The notes under the pieces: generated by a model
The model's database searches: none
Told to the model about the DNA's origin: nothing
What the model saw: the letters and a program-made list of their open reading frames with translations, nothing else
Shown here: positions 8,478-17,892 of the stretch, one piece after another
Layout of the letters: each line of letters starts with the position of its first letter
Position numbering within the stretch: the first letter of the stretch is position 1
Made by a program: the position numbers and the translations under genes
NCBI RefSeq assembly: GCF_049445795.1
Contig: NZ_JBMSDT010000005.1
Coordinates: forward strand, 310,001-374,000
Source of the DNA: Larkinella sp049445795
Lineage (GTDB): Bacteria; Bacteroidota; Bacteroidia; Cytophagales; Spirosomataceae
Direction: 5' to 3'
Length of the DNA stretch: 64,000 bases

Positions 8478-8957
8478 TTAATACGCCAGCAGACGACCGC
8501 AGGCAATCGTGGCCAGCCAGACCACAATGGAGACAACGGCGGCAACCCGGGCCGCAAAAGGCGGTTTTTCGTTCGTCCAATCGGGTGTGTTTCGAAAGGT
8601 AATCCGGTGGAAAACCGCCACGTTGATGCCAGCAACCACAATCAGCAGAAGTTTCAGCCCGAACGTTGGATCTTGCCCCAGCGATTCGGCATTCGTCGTA
8701 AAGAGCAGAAAACCGGACGGCACCACCAGCCATAACCCCCGCCTTGACCACGGCAGGACGTGCGCAGCTACATCCGAAACCGGTATTTTTGGAGAAAAGC
8801 CCAGCAGACGGAGATCAAACATAAACGCGCCCCCCACCAGCAGCACAATCCCGATCAGGTGCAGGATCTCCAGACCGGGATAGAGCCAGTTTGCCTGCCG
8901 GATGGTGGCCGCCAGGGGAGTATTTTCCAGCCATTGTAACCACTCGACCGGAATCAT
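8478..8957 (-). CDS. Small integral membrane protein (DUF6644-like)
   Basis: A 159-aa protein with four to five hydrophobic helices, beginning MIPVEWLQWLENTPLA and containing LEILHLIGIVLLVGGAFMFD, a pattern of small bacterial membrane proteins (DUF6644/DUF2214-like by my recollection). Its ATG overlaps the stop of the upstream gene by one base, so the two are probably translationally coupled. It is the last gene of the molybdenum hydroxylase operon. A conserved His in the second helix could bind haem or another cofactor, but that is inference; the function is unknown. Confidence 0.65.
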   Translation of the reverse strand: MIPVEWLQWLENTPLAATIRQANWLYPGLEILHLIGIVLLVGGAFMFDLRLLGFSPKIPVSDVAAHVLPWSRRGLWLVVPSGFLLFTTNAESLGQDPTFGLKLLLIVVAGINVAVFHRITFRNTPDWTNEKPPFAARVAAVVSIVVWLATIACGRLLAY

Positions 8958-9313
8958 TATTTCCGCATCTCGTATTTCTTGCCGTCGATGAACACCCGCT
9001 CGGCGCGCATTTCATCCTTGACGGTTTTGTGCGGATAACCCACAATGCGCAGCGACGTTCCTTTTTTGATCATCTCCGCCGAAACGCCCCGCTCCTGCAT
9101 CCGGCTCGTCGGGGCCAGGTACACCAGCCAGGTTTTGTTCTTGTCTTTGATTCGGGCCGTCGCGTGCGGATTTTCGTATTTCGACTCCTCAATGGTTCCG
9201 GTGTAATCGAGGACTTTCGTCTGGTCGTAATCACCCCAACCGTGGTGCATCGGCGCAAAGGCAACGCCCAATAAAACGAACAAAGCAAGCGAACTTTTCT
9301 GTAGCAAGGTCAT
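8957..9313 (-). CDS. Exported small protein (DUF6152-like)
   Basis: A 118-aa protein with a signal peptide (MTLLQKSSLALFVLLGVAFA) and a mature beta-rich domain containing HHGWGDYD, YENPHATARI and GTSLRIVGYPHKT. The HHGW start and the PHA motif resemble the DUF6152 family of periplasmic proteins. It lies 99 bp downstream of the molybdopterin subunit and overlaps the next gene by one base. A role in supporting the periplasmic oxidoreductase is inferred from the operon only. Confidence 0.65.
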   Translation of the reverse strand: MTLLQKSSLALFVLLGVAFAPMHHGWGDYDQTKVLDYTGTIEESKYENPHATARIKDKNKTWLVYLAPTSRMQERGVSAEMIKKGTSLRIVGYPHKTVKDEMRAERVFIDGKKYEMRK

Positions 9314-9412
9314 GATAAATTGAGTTTAGTGATTGAAAATGAATGCCTTGGAATAGAAATACTGGATACTGAGAATAAAGATGCTGGATGTAAGAACAGA
9401 AACTTGGATTTT

Positions 9413-11608
9413 CTATCTTTTCTCTATCTTAACTGGTAACTGCCGGATTCGCTGGCCGCTGGCCCGGTAAATGGCATTGACCAGAGCGGCTGCTGTTGGT
9501 CCCTGCGCGGCTTCCCCCGCTCCCAACGGTTTTTCGGTTGGGCGGTTGATAACCACCACCTCGGTTTCGGGCACATCGCTAAACCGGAAAATCGGATACG
9601 ACACCCAATCCCGGCTACTGACGTGTTGCCGGTCGAACGTAACTTCTTCCTTCAACGTCCAGCTAGCGGCCTGAATCATCCCGCCCTCTGTCTGGTTTTT
9701 AATGCCATCGAGGTTAATGACTTCGCCGGCATCGATCACCGCCCAGAGCTTGCGAACCTGAACCACCCCGGTTTTTGGAGTTACCCCGACCAAAGCGGCT
9801 ACTGCGCAGTATGCCGCCACATTTTTATACCGGGAAAACGCAAACCCGAGCCCCTCGCCGGGGGTGGGGCTTGTTGACTGAGTCAGTTTCTGAAGCTCTT
9901 TGACAACGGCTACCGCCCGTTCGTCGTCCAGATGGGTCAGCCGGAACGCCAGTGGCTCCTGCCCGGCTTTTTCGGCCAGTTCGTCCATGAACGATTCAAT
10001 AGCAAACACGTTTCCGTAAGCGCCCAGGCTGCGCAGGGCCGAAACCCGCAGCGGTCCCTCAAAAAAATGGGCATCGACTTTCAGGTTCGGAATGGCATAA
10101 TACGGCTCCGAATTGCGGTAAGCACCCCCGCTGTACCCGCCCGACGGTCGGGCAAACGGTTTTTCCAGCGAACGGGCGGCCAGCAGATTCCCCGGTTCTC
10201 CGCCCGGCCGGGTGCTGTGCGAATCCGACCAGAGCGCATACCGCCAGTGCGTAATCCGGCCCGACTGATCCAACCGGGCTTCGGCATCCAGGCGCATGGC
10301 GCTGCCGTAGGGCTCCCAGCCGTGCTCGTCGTCGCGTGACCATTGCAACCGGACGTGTTTTCCGGGATAAGCTATTGCCAGCAAAGCCGCGTCGGCGGCC
10401 ACATCATCGGCGCCGTTGTGGCCGTAACAACCCGAGCCTGGTACGCCCACGACATGAACGGCGTCTTCGGTCAGATTCAGCATCTTTCGGATCGCGTCGC
10501 GGAGCGGATACACACCCTGGCTGTGGGTCCAGATGTGGAGTTTTTTATCCTGATACAAAGCCACAGCGCAGGAAGGACCGATGGAACCGTGCATATGATA
10601 CGGTTTGAAATAGCTGGCTTTCAGTGCGCTGCCCATCGGTTTTGCGCCGTTTTTCCAATCACCGGTTTCTTTAATCGTCTGGGTCTTGGCCGGAACCTGT
10701 TTGATGTAGTCCGGCAACGGCTGATTGTCCGGCAGCGGTTTGGCGGCTTCCCATTTTGCCTGTTCCCGCGCCACCAATTGCGCCTGAACGGCTTCGTATT
10801 CTTCGGTTGCGATGATGCCCAGAAAATCACCATTGCGAACGGTTTTCAGGACACCGGGCACGGTTTTTTTCAAGGTCGCTTCGTTGAACGAACGAAGTTT
10901 AGCCCCGTAAGCCAGCGGTCGCACCACCCGAGCATGCACCATGCCCGGAAACCGCAAATCCTGCACGTACACCGGCTCGGCCCGCGCCATCCGTTCAATA
11001 TCGGTTCGTGGAATGGGTTTGCCCACCCAGCGGTAGTCCGTTTTGGGTTTCAGTGCCACCGGTAGCCGGACTTCATCGGTTAATTGCTTGCCGTCGAGCA
11101 GTTGGGCGAATGAGAGCTGGTTTTCCCCGGTTTTCAATCGAACGTATCCGTCGGCCAGCGTAAGCTGATCGACCGGTTTGGTCCAGCGTTTCGACGCCAT
11201 TTCCAGTAGCTTCTGCCGGGCGGCTGCGGCTGCGTACCGCACGGACATGGCACTGTTTTCGATGGAGCCACTTCCGGCGGTGTAGCCTTCGTGGGGTGTC
11301 CGGCCGGTTTCGGCCAGATGCACTTCGATCCGGCCCGGTTCCAGATCCAGTTCCTCAGCCGCAACCTGCGCGATGGCGGTTCGGATGCCTTGTCCCAATT
11401 CCAGTTTGCCGATCAGCACCCGAACCCGCCCGTCTTCCAGAACTTCCAGCCAGGCGTCAATCCGGGGTTGCTGTCGCAAAGGCCCCGGCAAGGCGTCCTG
11501 CAACGGCGGGTTTGGCGCGGCCGACAAGGGCTGGCATCCAAACGAAAAACCGATGGACAAGCACCCGGCGGTTTTCAGAAAGTTTCGGCGGGAAAGGGCG
11601 TTGGTCAT
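9413..11608 (-). CDS. Xanthine dehydrogenase-family molybdopterin-binding subunit (IorB-like)
   Basis: A 731-aa catalytic subunit of a molybdenum hydroxylase, which hydroxylates an aldehyde or N-heterocycle with water as oxygen source. A twin-arginine signal (RRNFLK, residues 6-11, then a hydrophobic stretch) indicates folded export to the periplasm. Motifs of the molybdopterin domains include GKLELGQGIRTAI, GYTAGSGSIENS, PGSGCYGHNGADD, ALRSLGAYGNVFA and the C-terminal PLGAGEAAQGPTAA, which contains the active-site Glu. The 2Fe-2S subunit lies 17 bp upstream; no FAD subunit is present, so the enzyme is of the two-subunit isoquinoline-oxidoreductase type. The substrate is unknown. Confidence 0.87.
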   Translation of the reverse strand: MTNALSRRNFLKTAGCLSIGFSFGCQPLSAAPNPPLQDALPGPLRQQPRIDAWLEVLEDGRVRVLIGKLELGQGIRTAIAQVAAEELDLEPGRIEVHLAETGRTPHEGYTAGSGSIENSAMSVRYAAAAARQKLLEMASKRWTKPVDQLTLADGYVRLKTGENQLSFAQLLDGKQLTDEVRLPVALKPKTDYRWVGKPIPRTDIERMARAEPVYVQDLRFPGMVHARVVRPLAYGAKLRSFNEATLKKTVPGVLKTVRNGDFLGIIATEEYEAVQAQLVAREQAKWEAAKPLPDNQPLPDYIKQVPAKTQTIKETGDWKNGAKPMGSALKASYFKPYHMHGSIGPSCAVALYQDKKLHIWTHSQGVYPLRDAIRKMLNLTEDAVHVVGVPGSGCYGHNGADDVAADAALLAIAYPGKHVRLQWSRDDEHGWEPYGSAMRLDAEARLDQSGRITHWRYALWSDSHSTRPGGEPGNLLAARSLEKPFARPSGGYSGGAYRNSEPYYAIPNLKVDAHFFEGPLRVSALRSLGAYGNVFAIESFMDELAEKAGQEPLAFRLTHLDDERAVAVVKELQKLTQSTSPTPGEGLGFAFSRYKNVAAYCAVAALVGVTPKTGVVQVRKLWAVIDAGEVINLDGIKNQTEGGMIQAASWTLKEEVTFDRQHVSSRDWVSYPIFRFSDVPETEVVVINRPTEKPLGAGEAAQGPTAAALVNAIYRASGQRIRQLPVKIEKR

Positions 11609-11625
11609 AGCAGGAGAGCAAACGA

Positions 11626-12102
11626 TTACGGATTCGACTCATTAGCGGCCTGGCGAATGGCCCGCAGCACCCGCGATTGGGTGCCGCAACGGCACAACAC
11701 CCGTTGCATGCCCTGGCGGATGGCGGTTTCGTCGGGCTGCTTGTTTTCGGCCAGCAGGGCCGTGGCCGAAATGACCATGCCGTTCAGGCAGTAGCCACAT
11801 TGGGCTGCTTGTTGCTCCACAAAAGCCCGCTGAACCGGACTCAGTTTGCCATCGGGCCGGGTCAGCCCTTCCAGCGTTACGATGGATTTGTCCCGAACGG
11901 TTTCCACCGGAACCAGACAACTCGGCATGGCTTTTCCGTTCAGCAGCACCATGCAGGCTCCGCACTGCTCCAGCCCGCAGCCGTATTTGGGGCCGTTTAG
12001 CCGGAGGTTATTCCGCAAAACATACAGCAGGGGAGTGGCCGGATCGACCTCGACGGTGTGCCGCTGGCGGTTTACTTCGATGGTTAGGGTTGCCTTCTTC
12101 AT
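11626..12102 (-). CDS. (2Fe-2S)-binding subunit of molybdenum hydroxylase (IorA-like)
   Basis: A 158-aa electron-transfer subunit. Residues 1-80 form a plant-type ferredoxin domain with CGLEQCGAC plus a later Cys; the C-terminal helical domain binds the second cluster through CGYC and CRC. It passes electrons from the molybdenum site of the downstream subunit to an external acceptor, probably a cytochrome, since no FAD subunit is encoded nearby. It has no signal peptide and probably rides out of the cell on the Tat signal of its partner. It is the first gene of the four-gene minus-strand operon. Confidence 0.9.
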   Translation of the reverse strand: MKKATLTIEVNRQRHTVEVDPATPLLYVLRNNLRLNGPKYGCGLEQCGACMVLLNGKAMPSCLVPVETVRDKSIVTLEGLTRPDGKLSPVQRAFVEQQAAQCGYCLNGMVISATALLAENKQPDETAIRQGMQRVLCRCGTQSRVLRAIRQAANESNP

Positions 12103-12168
12103 AGCGTTGGGATTAAACCATTGCCTGACAATCTAACAACCCAAAATCCGGGGATTTGTTGCCCCTCC

Positions 12169-12266
12169 GTACCCACGGACTTTAGTCCGTGTGAGCCCCT
12201 GTAACCTCTGAGCTGATATTAACTACTAGATCATAGCAGCTCACACGGACTAAAGTCCGTGGGTAC
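12169..12266. repeat. REPIN-like palindromic element, copy 1
   Basis: Perfect 28-bp inverted arms (12169-12196 and 12239-12266) starting GTACCCACGGACTTTAGTCC, with a 42-bp unrelated spacer. Each arm is itself a near-palindrome, CACGGACT-TT-AGTCCGTG. The right arm ends 1 bp before the stop codon of the next minus-strand gene. Three further copies lie at 25.4, 45.0 and 61.0 kb. Confidence 0.9.
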
Positions 12267-12267
12267 G

Positions 12268-13032
12268 TTACCCTTTTTCTTGGGCCAGAAACTCTTTCAG
12301 GCAACCGCGAATGGCCACGATGAGGTCGTATTCGGTGGCATCCAGCACAAACGTTTCGGACAATTTACAGAACTTCATAAACGCCGTCAGACGCTCTTCC
12401 TTCAGATCGGTGATGCGCGAAATCCAAACCGGGTCCATGCGCGACTGGTAGCGTTTTTTATTCTGTTCAGCCTGACTGATTTGCAGGAGTTTGCGTTCAT
12501 TTTTGGCCTCCCTGCTGAACTTACCGTACAGGGCCGAGATGGGACCTTTCAACGTTACTTTCGGAGCCAGGGTCTTGTAGTCGTAGCCCATGCGTCCCAC
12601 GTTGCCGAGCGGGGTTCCGGCCAGTTCCGGGGCGGTTTTGATTTCGATGACCGGTTTTTCGGGCATGTTCAGCTTCAGAAATTCTTCCTTAAACCGGCTT
12701 TCAGTCCAGCCCTTGATGACAACTTCGTTCAGCATTTTCACTTCCTGAACCAGTTCCACGCGCAACTCCTGTTCGTCGGCCGGAACGACAAATTGAACGG
12801 TTTTATAGCCAATGCAGGAGATCAACAGGGTATCCTGCGGGGAAGCGGTGATCCGGAAATGCCCGGTTTCGGTACTCATGGTCGCCCGCCGGAGGGAGGT
12901 GTTTTGGACCGTGGCCGAGACGATGGGGTTGCCGTTGCTTTTGTCAGTAACCCAGCCACTCCGGATATCCTGCGCCCATCCGGTGAAAACCGTCAGGATC
13001 GAAAGCAACAAGAAGAGGAAAACCTTTTTCAT
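12268..13032 (-). CDS. Exported carboxypeptidase-regulatory-like domain protein
   Basis: A 254-aa protein with a signal peptide cut near TGWAQD. Residues 23-110 form a CarboxypepD_reg-like (CarbopepD_reg_2) beta-sandwich: SGWVTDKSNGNPIVSATVQN, then LLISCIGYKTVQF. Such domains usually head TonB-dependent receptors, but here there is no plug or barrel. The C-terminal half (110-254) is charged and helical with no family I recognise. It probably acts at the outer membrane or in the periplasm. The gene stands alone, and a REPIN-like element sits 1 bp beyond its stop. Confidence 0.72.
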   Translation of the reverse strand: MKKVFLFLLLSILTVFTGWAQDIRSGWVTDKSNGNPIVSATVQNTSLRRATMSTETGHFRITASPQDTLLISCIGYKTVQFVVPADEQELRVELVQEVKMLNEVVIKGWTESRFKEEFLKLNMPEKPVIEIKTAPELAGTPLGNVGRMGYDYKTLAPKVTLKGPISALYGKFSREAKNERKLLQISQAEQNKKRYQSRMDPVWISRITDLKEERLTAFMKFCKLSETFVLDATEYDLIVAIRGCLKEFLAQEKG

Positions 13033-13154
13033 ACCATCCGGAAGCCATAGTCTTGATCTACACGCAAGCTAAGCCTTTTTTGGATAGCCGGATCGGATTT
13101 TAACATTTTTTAGGGTTCTGGCTCCGGTTCAAAACCACCCGTAAGCAAAGATGC

Positions 13155-13889
13155 TCAATGCTCGTCGGCGGTCTGGATAAAGGAGCGGGCTTTGCGGATG
13201 TTGGCGTTGGCATAGTCGACCTCGACCAGTCCGTCGCGTAGCCGGACGATGCGGTGGGCATACTCGGCAATGTCTTCTTCGTGCGTCACCATAATGACGG
13301 TATTGCCTTTGCTGTGGATCTGATCGAACAAATCCATGATCTCGTACGAGGTCTTGGTATCGAGGTTTCCGGTGGGTTCGTCGGCCAGCAGAATACTCGG
13401 ATCGTTGACGAGCGCGCGCGCGACGGCCACGCGTTGCCGCTGCCCCCCCGACAATTCATTCGGGCGGTGCCCGGCGCGGTGATCCAGGCCTACACTTTTT
13501 AGAGCCTGCATGGCTTTTTCGGTGCGATCGGCTTTGCTGTAACCTGCGTAGATCAGCGGCAGGGCCACGTTTTCGAGCGAAGTCTGACGGGGCAGCAGGT
13601 TAAACGTCTGAAATACAAAGCCAATCTCCTTGTTCCGAACTTCGGCCAGCGCGTTTTCACTCATGTTACTAACGTCTTGTCCGTTCAGGATATACGTACC
13701 CGAAGTTGGCGTATCCAGGCAACCCACGATGTTCATCAACGTCGATTTACCCGAGCCCGACGGTCCCATAAACGCCACATATTCTCCCTTTTTGACCGTG
13801 ATGGTCACCGATTTCAGGGCTTCGATGACTTCACTACCCATCACGTATCGTTTCGAGATGTCGCGGGTTTCGATGATGTTCTTGCTCAT
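13155..13889 (-). CDS. ABC transporter ATP-binding protein (LolD/MacB type)
   Basis: A 244-aa ATPase with all standard motifs: Walker A GPSGSGKST (42-50), Q-loop FQTFNLLPRQTS, signature LSGGQRQRV (146-154), Walker B ILLADEPTGN and H-loop VTHE. The sequence matches the LolD/MacB/FtsE group that drives mechanotransmission-type exporters of lipoproteins, peptides or drugs. No FtsX-type permease gene is adjacent, so its partner is encoded elsewhere. The 29-aa tail after the H-loop region is typical of Bacteroidota members. It lies 30 bp downstream of an unknown gene on the same strand. Confidence 0.88.
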   Translation of the reverse strand: MSKNIIETRDISKRYVMGSEVIEALKSVTITVKKGEYVAFMGPSGSGKSTLMNIVGCLDTPTSGTYILNGQDVSNMSENALAEVRNKEIGFVFQTFNLLPRQTSLENVALPLIYAGYSKADRTEKAMQALKSVGLDHRAGHRPNELSGGQRQRVAVARALVNDPSILLADEPTGNLDTKTSYEIMDLFDQIHSKGNTVIMVTHEEDIAEYAHRIVRLRDGLVEVDYANANIRKARSFIQTADEH

Positions 13890-13919
13890 ATTGAATGGGG
13901 CGTCCGTACGACACAGGGA

Positions 13920-14420
13920 TTAGGATGCCGCTATTTTTCGTCTACGCAGAAAATAATTTCGGACAAACAAACCGGTCAGAATCAGCATCTCGGCATTGGG
14001 CCTTTCAGTCACCAGTTCAATGGTCCCTTCGTCGGCCAGAAACATCCGGGTTCGGTCATAATGGACAATTTCCCGCTCCGCATCCGACGGTGAATTCCCC
14101 GAAACCAGACTCCATTCGTGCATCATGAAGTTCTCACGACGCCAGATGTATTTTTCTCCGGTTTCCAACTGAACCGTAGCTCCGCCGAATCCCTCAAAAT
14201 CAACCCGGCCGATGATGGTATTGTCCGCCTTTTTGTCGTGAATATTGACCGAATGCACCAGAAAACCGCGAACATCAAAAAAGATGTGTACGCCATTCAG
14301 GTGGGCATCGACATCCCGGGTCAGCAGATCGCGGTGCATTCCGCCCACCACCCGGTCGCCGTCCATGATAACCACCCGACGGCTGAAAGCTTCCTGAACC
14401 CAGTGCAGTTGCTTTTCCAT
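13920..14420 (-). CDS. Conserved hypothetical protein, possibly nucleic acid- or lipid-processing unknown
   Basis: A 166-aa protein with no family I recognise. I start it at MEKQLHWVQEAF (14420); the frame is open to 14495, but that would overlap the end of the TPR gene. It is beta-rich (VVIMDGDRVVGG, VHIFFDVRGFLVHSVNI, GATVQLETGEKYIWRR) and ends in a hydrophobic helix followed by FLRRRKIAAS, so it may be tail-anchored in the inner membrane. It is sandwiched between the TPR membrane protein and the orphan ABC ATPase, all on the minus strand, and may form an operon with them. Confidence 0.6.
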   Translation of the reverse strand: MEKQLHWVQEAFSRRVVIMDGDRVVGGMHRDLLTRDVDAHLNGVHIFFDVRGFLVHSVNIHDKKADNTIIGRVDFEGFGGATVQLETGEKYIWRRENFMMHEWSLVSGNSPSDAEREIVHYDRTRMFLADEGTIELVTERPNAEMLILTGLFVRNYFLRRRKIAAS

Positions 14421-14466
14421 AAACGAGTCGGTTAAATCCGAAAATAAGCTCCTAAACTTACTTAAA

Positions 14467-17400
14467 TTATTGGAATGCCTCCCGCTCTTTTTCAATCAAC
14501 GCACGTTTCGCCTGATAGCTTGCCAGAAATGCCTGATAATCGGCGGGCGAGGTGGCAATTCGCAACCGTGCCAGGCTCTCTTCGGCGTAGTCGGTCAGTC
14601 CCTGATCCAGGCAAAGCAGGGTGTACAGTTTCAGCAAACCGGGGTTTTGCTCATTGAGCGCGAGGGCTTCCAATACCTGATTATAGGCTTTTTCCGCTTT
14701 GCCGTTTTGCCGCTCGAAGGCAGCCGTTGCGGACACGATCTCCGCATGGAAGGGGGCCCGGTGAAGCGCTGCCTCATAAAATCGGCGGGCCTGAGCTACC
14801 TGCCGTTTGGCCTGATACGCCTGCGCCACCACAAAGTCTTTTTCGGCCTGAAAAGCCGGAACGACGGCTTGCCGGGCGTCGGCCAGCGTCTGGTCGGCTT
14901 GCCCCTGGGCGTTGCGCAGGCGCAGGTACGCGACCGTCATGGCCGATCCGGCATACGTGTTTAACCGGGCTTCCATCGGAATCTGTTCGTACCAGCCCTG
15001 GGCCATTGCCAGTTGATTAACCGCCAGATACCGTTTGGCCAGCGCCGAGGCCACCACCACCTTGAGGTTGTCATCCCGCAGGGCGGCATAGAGTGCCCGT
15101 TGTGCCCCCGGCTGATCGGATACTGGAGCATAGAGCAGCGCAAACGCCCGTTCGAGATCCGTAGCCGGTTGTTTCGTTCCGTACAAAACATCGCCCAACG
15201 ATTGCACACCCGGATCGTTTTGCCCGGCGGTTTCCCAGAGCGGCCGGGCCAGCAACGGATCACCGGCTTTAGTCAGGGCCAGGGCCTGGTAATAGGTCGA
15301 AAGCGTATCGGTATTTTTGGCAAACAGGTCGGCAGCTTTGCGGTTGAGGCCCTGTTCCAGCATCCAAAGGCCGGTGACGGTGTTGTAGAATGGCCCGGTT
15401 CGCTGGTTGTCGGTGGCTAGCTGGTCGGTCAGTTCAAAAGCCGTGCGTTTGTTGGCGGTATAATAATTCGTCACGGCCCGCATAAACAGCAGGTCGTCGG
15501 TAAAATCCTGGTTGGCCGGATTCTGCTCCATGCGGCTGAGCACATTCAGCAAGGTTGTATCGGGTTTTCGATTGCGGATGGCGTAATTATACAAACGGGC
15601 AAACCGGCCCACGCTCAGCCCTTCGTCGGCCAGCGGACCCCCGAGCCAGTCGGGTTGCCGGATGGCTACACTGTCGGCGTTTGTTCGGAAAAAGGCTAAA
15701 GCCGCCCGGTTGGCTTCGTAGGATTCGTAGGAGCTGGCTTCGGAAGCCTGCGCCAGCGAGTCGAGCGAAACCAGCCGGGGGTTACGCGCCCAGAAGGCCA
15801 GCAGGTTCGTTTGTGGCACCTCATCGCGGGCGGTATTGCCGGTGGCGGCTGCCAGGTAATAGTAGGCCGAATCGGCCACGCTGGTTTTGGCGTACAGATA
15901 GCCCAGGTTGTTCTGCAACTCGCCGTTTTTCGGGAATGCCCGAATCCCGCGTTGCAGCATTTTGACGGCTTCGAAAAACAGATTGTCCTGCAACAGCACC
16001 GACGTCAGTCCGGCATACGCCTGCGGAGAGGGCTGTTTCAGCAACGCCTGCTGAAAGTAAAAAGCCGCCGTGACCTTATCGCCCTGCGTGAGCGCCAGCG
16101 AAGCCATGGCATAATTCGATTTGTGGTTCTGAAACTCGCTTTGCAGCGCCAGCCCGTAGTATTGCTCGGCGACCCGCACCTCACCCGCAGCCGCGTGAAA
16201 ATCGCCGACGGTGTTGAAATACCCGGCGGTAGCCTGATTGAGTGGAAAGAAATTCTCCAGACCAAAAATCACGGCCGTCAGCACGGCGGCCACCAGGCGG
16301 GTTTGCAGGAGCGAGAACCGGGTCGGTTTGTAGAGCACCTTATAAACCGGCAACGCCTGGCGGTAGAGCGGCAGAAAGTTATAAACCGTGTACAGCACAA
16401 AGACTATCCCTACGGCCAAATGGGTATACACAATGATGTCTTCCAGCGCTTCGACCAGCGGATCATTGGCCGAGGCAAAGGCGAAGGCAATCGTCAGCGT
16501 TGTGATCAGACCCAGACCCAGGTACAGAAACGCCCCGGCATCGTGAAAAGACAGGAAGTTGTCACTCTGCCGGATTTGCTGCCGGAAGCCCCAAAGCCCC
16601 AGGATTAGTGAAATCAGAAAGAGGATAAACGGGCTGATGACGACCGGATTCCAGCTAATGGTTTTGGTGTTACTGAGCCAGATTAACAGCAGATTTGCCA
16701 GGTACAGCACGCTGATGATCAAAAAGTTGCCTAAGCCCAACGGACGCCCGGAACCGTCGCTGCGGTTGTTGCGAGCTACAGACGTGACGTAGACCAGGGC
16801 CGCAATGATTTCGGCCGAAATCCAGAAAATAAAGCCCAGCGACAGCACCAGCAAGCCCGGAAGTGCGTAGGCAATGAACGCCAGCGCCGGTTCGGGTTGT
16901 TCGGCCAGTCGATCGACGACCAGCCAGCCCGGCAGCATCAGTCCGGCAAAAACCAGGAGCCGCATAGGCAGCGAGATATCGATTCGGAATGCGTGAAAAT
17001 AATAGCTCACCAGGCCCAGCACCAGCACGACCACCAGAAACGGCAGTCGTCCGTCCAGGGATGTGCCTAAAAAACCAGGTAGTTGTAACACTTCGAGCCG
17101 AAACGTGGCAATCAGCACAATCAGCACGCCCATCGCAATCAGGTAACACCAGCGCGGAAGCCGGGAAACCGACGCCAGCACAAAGGCAAAACCGGCGCAA
17201 ACACCGAGCGTCACCAGCCGGGCAGCCAGCCCATTAATCTGCATCACGGAGGCCACAAACTGTTCCGTGACGATGTAGGATTTGCCCGGTATCGAATAAT
17301 CAAACAAACCATCGGTAAAGGTGCCGATCGAAGCCGGAAGTTCGGTGAGTTCACTCAGCACATCCCAGCGTACCACATTTTGCAGGCCGAGCATCCAGGC

Positions 17401-17496
17401 CCAGACCATGCCCACCATCGCTGCCACGAACAACACCAGGCCCGTCCAGTAGGCCGTTTGGTGGCCCGTATTCCAATGTTTCCAGAAAAAAAGCAT
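14467..17496 (-). CDS. Large membrane protein with C-terminal TPR repeats
   Basis: A 1009-aa protein. Residues 1-410 contain about eleven hydrophobic helices, beginning with a transmembrane segment after MLFFWKHWNTGHQ. From about 420 to the end it is helical with repeated TPR signatures such as NLGYLYAKTSVADSAYYYLAAA, LTKAGDPLLARPLW and ALHRAPFHAEIVSATAAF. The TPR part probably faces the periplasm or cytoplasm as a protein-docking scaffold. I know of no defined function; such proteins occur in Cytophagales. It begins the minus-strand cluster that continues with the unknown protein and the ABC ATPase. Confidence 0.7.
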   Translation of the reverse strand: MLFFWKHWNTGHQTAYWTGLVLFVAAMVGMVWAWMLGLQNVVRWDVLSELTELPASIGTFTDGLFDYSIPGKSYIVTEQFVASVMQINGLAARLVTLGVCAGFAFVLASVSRLPRWCYLIAMGVLIVLIATFRLEVLQLPGFLGTSLDGRLPFLVVVLVLGLVSYYFHAFRIDISLPMRLLVFAGLMLPGWLVVDRLAEQPEPALAFIAYALPGLLVLSLGFIFWISAEIIAALVYVTSVARNNRSDGSGRPLGLGNFLIISVLYLANLLLIWLSNTKTISWNPVVISPFILFLISLILGLWGFRQQIRQSDNFLSFHDAGAFLYLGLGLITTLTIAFAFASANDPLVEALEDIIVYTHLAVGIVFVLYTVYNFLPLYRQALPVYKVLYKPTRFSLLQTRLVAAVLTAVIFGLENFFPLNQATAGYFNTVGDFHAAAGEVRVAEQYYGLALQSEFQNHKSNYAMASLALTQGDKVTAAFYFQQALLKQPSPQAYAGLTSVLLQDNLFFEAVKMLQRGIRAFPKNGELQNNLGYLYAKTSVADSAYYYLAAATGNTARDEVPQTNLLAFWARNPRLVSLDSLAQASEASSYESYEANRAALAFFRTNADSVAIRQPDWLGGPLADEGLSVGRFARLYNYAIRNRKPDTTLLNVLSRMEQNPANQDFTDDLLFMRAVTNYYTANKRTAFELTDQLATDNQRTGPFYNTVTGLWMLEQGLNRKAADLFAKNTDTLSTYYQALALTKAGDPLLARPLWETAGQNDPGVQSLGDVLYGTKQPATDLERAFALLYAPVSDQPGAQRALYAALRDDNLKVVVASALAKRYLAVNQLAMAQGWYEQIPMEARLNTYAGSAMTVAYLRLRNAQGQADQTLADARQAVVPAFQAEKDFVVAQAYQAKRQVAQARRFYEAALHRAPFHAEIVSATAAFERQNGKAEKAYNQVLEALALNEQNPGLLKLYTLLCLDQGLTDYAEESLARLRIATSPADYQAFLASYQAKRALIEKEREAFQ

Positions 17497-17817
17497 AGAT
17501 CAATGACAAACCGGCCCTATTGGTTTCAACCGGCCGATTGGGTTACTACTAGCAACGTTGCCGACGGTCAGTTAGTGTTTGATGACGGGCCAATCCGGCA
17601 AAACCGTCCAGATGATTAGTAGCCCGCTAAATTCCGAAAAACAATCGGAATGTTTGGCAGAAGCACAGACCCGCGTCTCTTTGATCTACAAATCAGGCCC
17701 GTTCAGGCTGAAAATCTTTGTTTTGTACAAACGTCCGGGAAGTGCGTCAAATTCGCGAACTACTTGGAACAAAAACCATTTCGGTCCTGAAATCTTAAAA
17801 ATAGATGAAAAGGCAAC
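17497..17817. other. Intergenic region upstream of atpD
   Basis: About 320 bp between two divergent transcription units. It must hold the promoter of the minus-strand TPR gene, but I see no clear boxes for it. A short direct repeat of CCGGCC occurs near 17508-17535. No gene is supported. Confidence 0.4.
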
Positions 17818-17848
17818 TTGGGTTTAAGCAAATTATCCCCTAATTTTG
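17818..17848 (+). promoter_or_regulatory. Promoter of atpD-atpC
   Basis: TTG (17818-17820), a 20-nt spacer and a perfect Bacteroidota -7 box TAATTTTG (17841-17848). Transcription would start near 17855, giving a leader of about 40 nt before the atpD ATG. Confidence 0.72.
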
Positions 17849-17892
17849 CGGTCGCATTTAATACGCCTACTAAAATTTCTCAACTTCATAGC

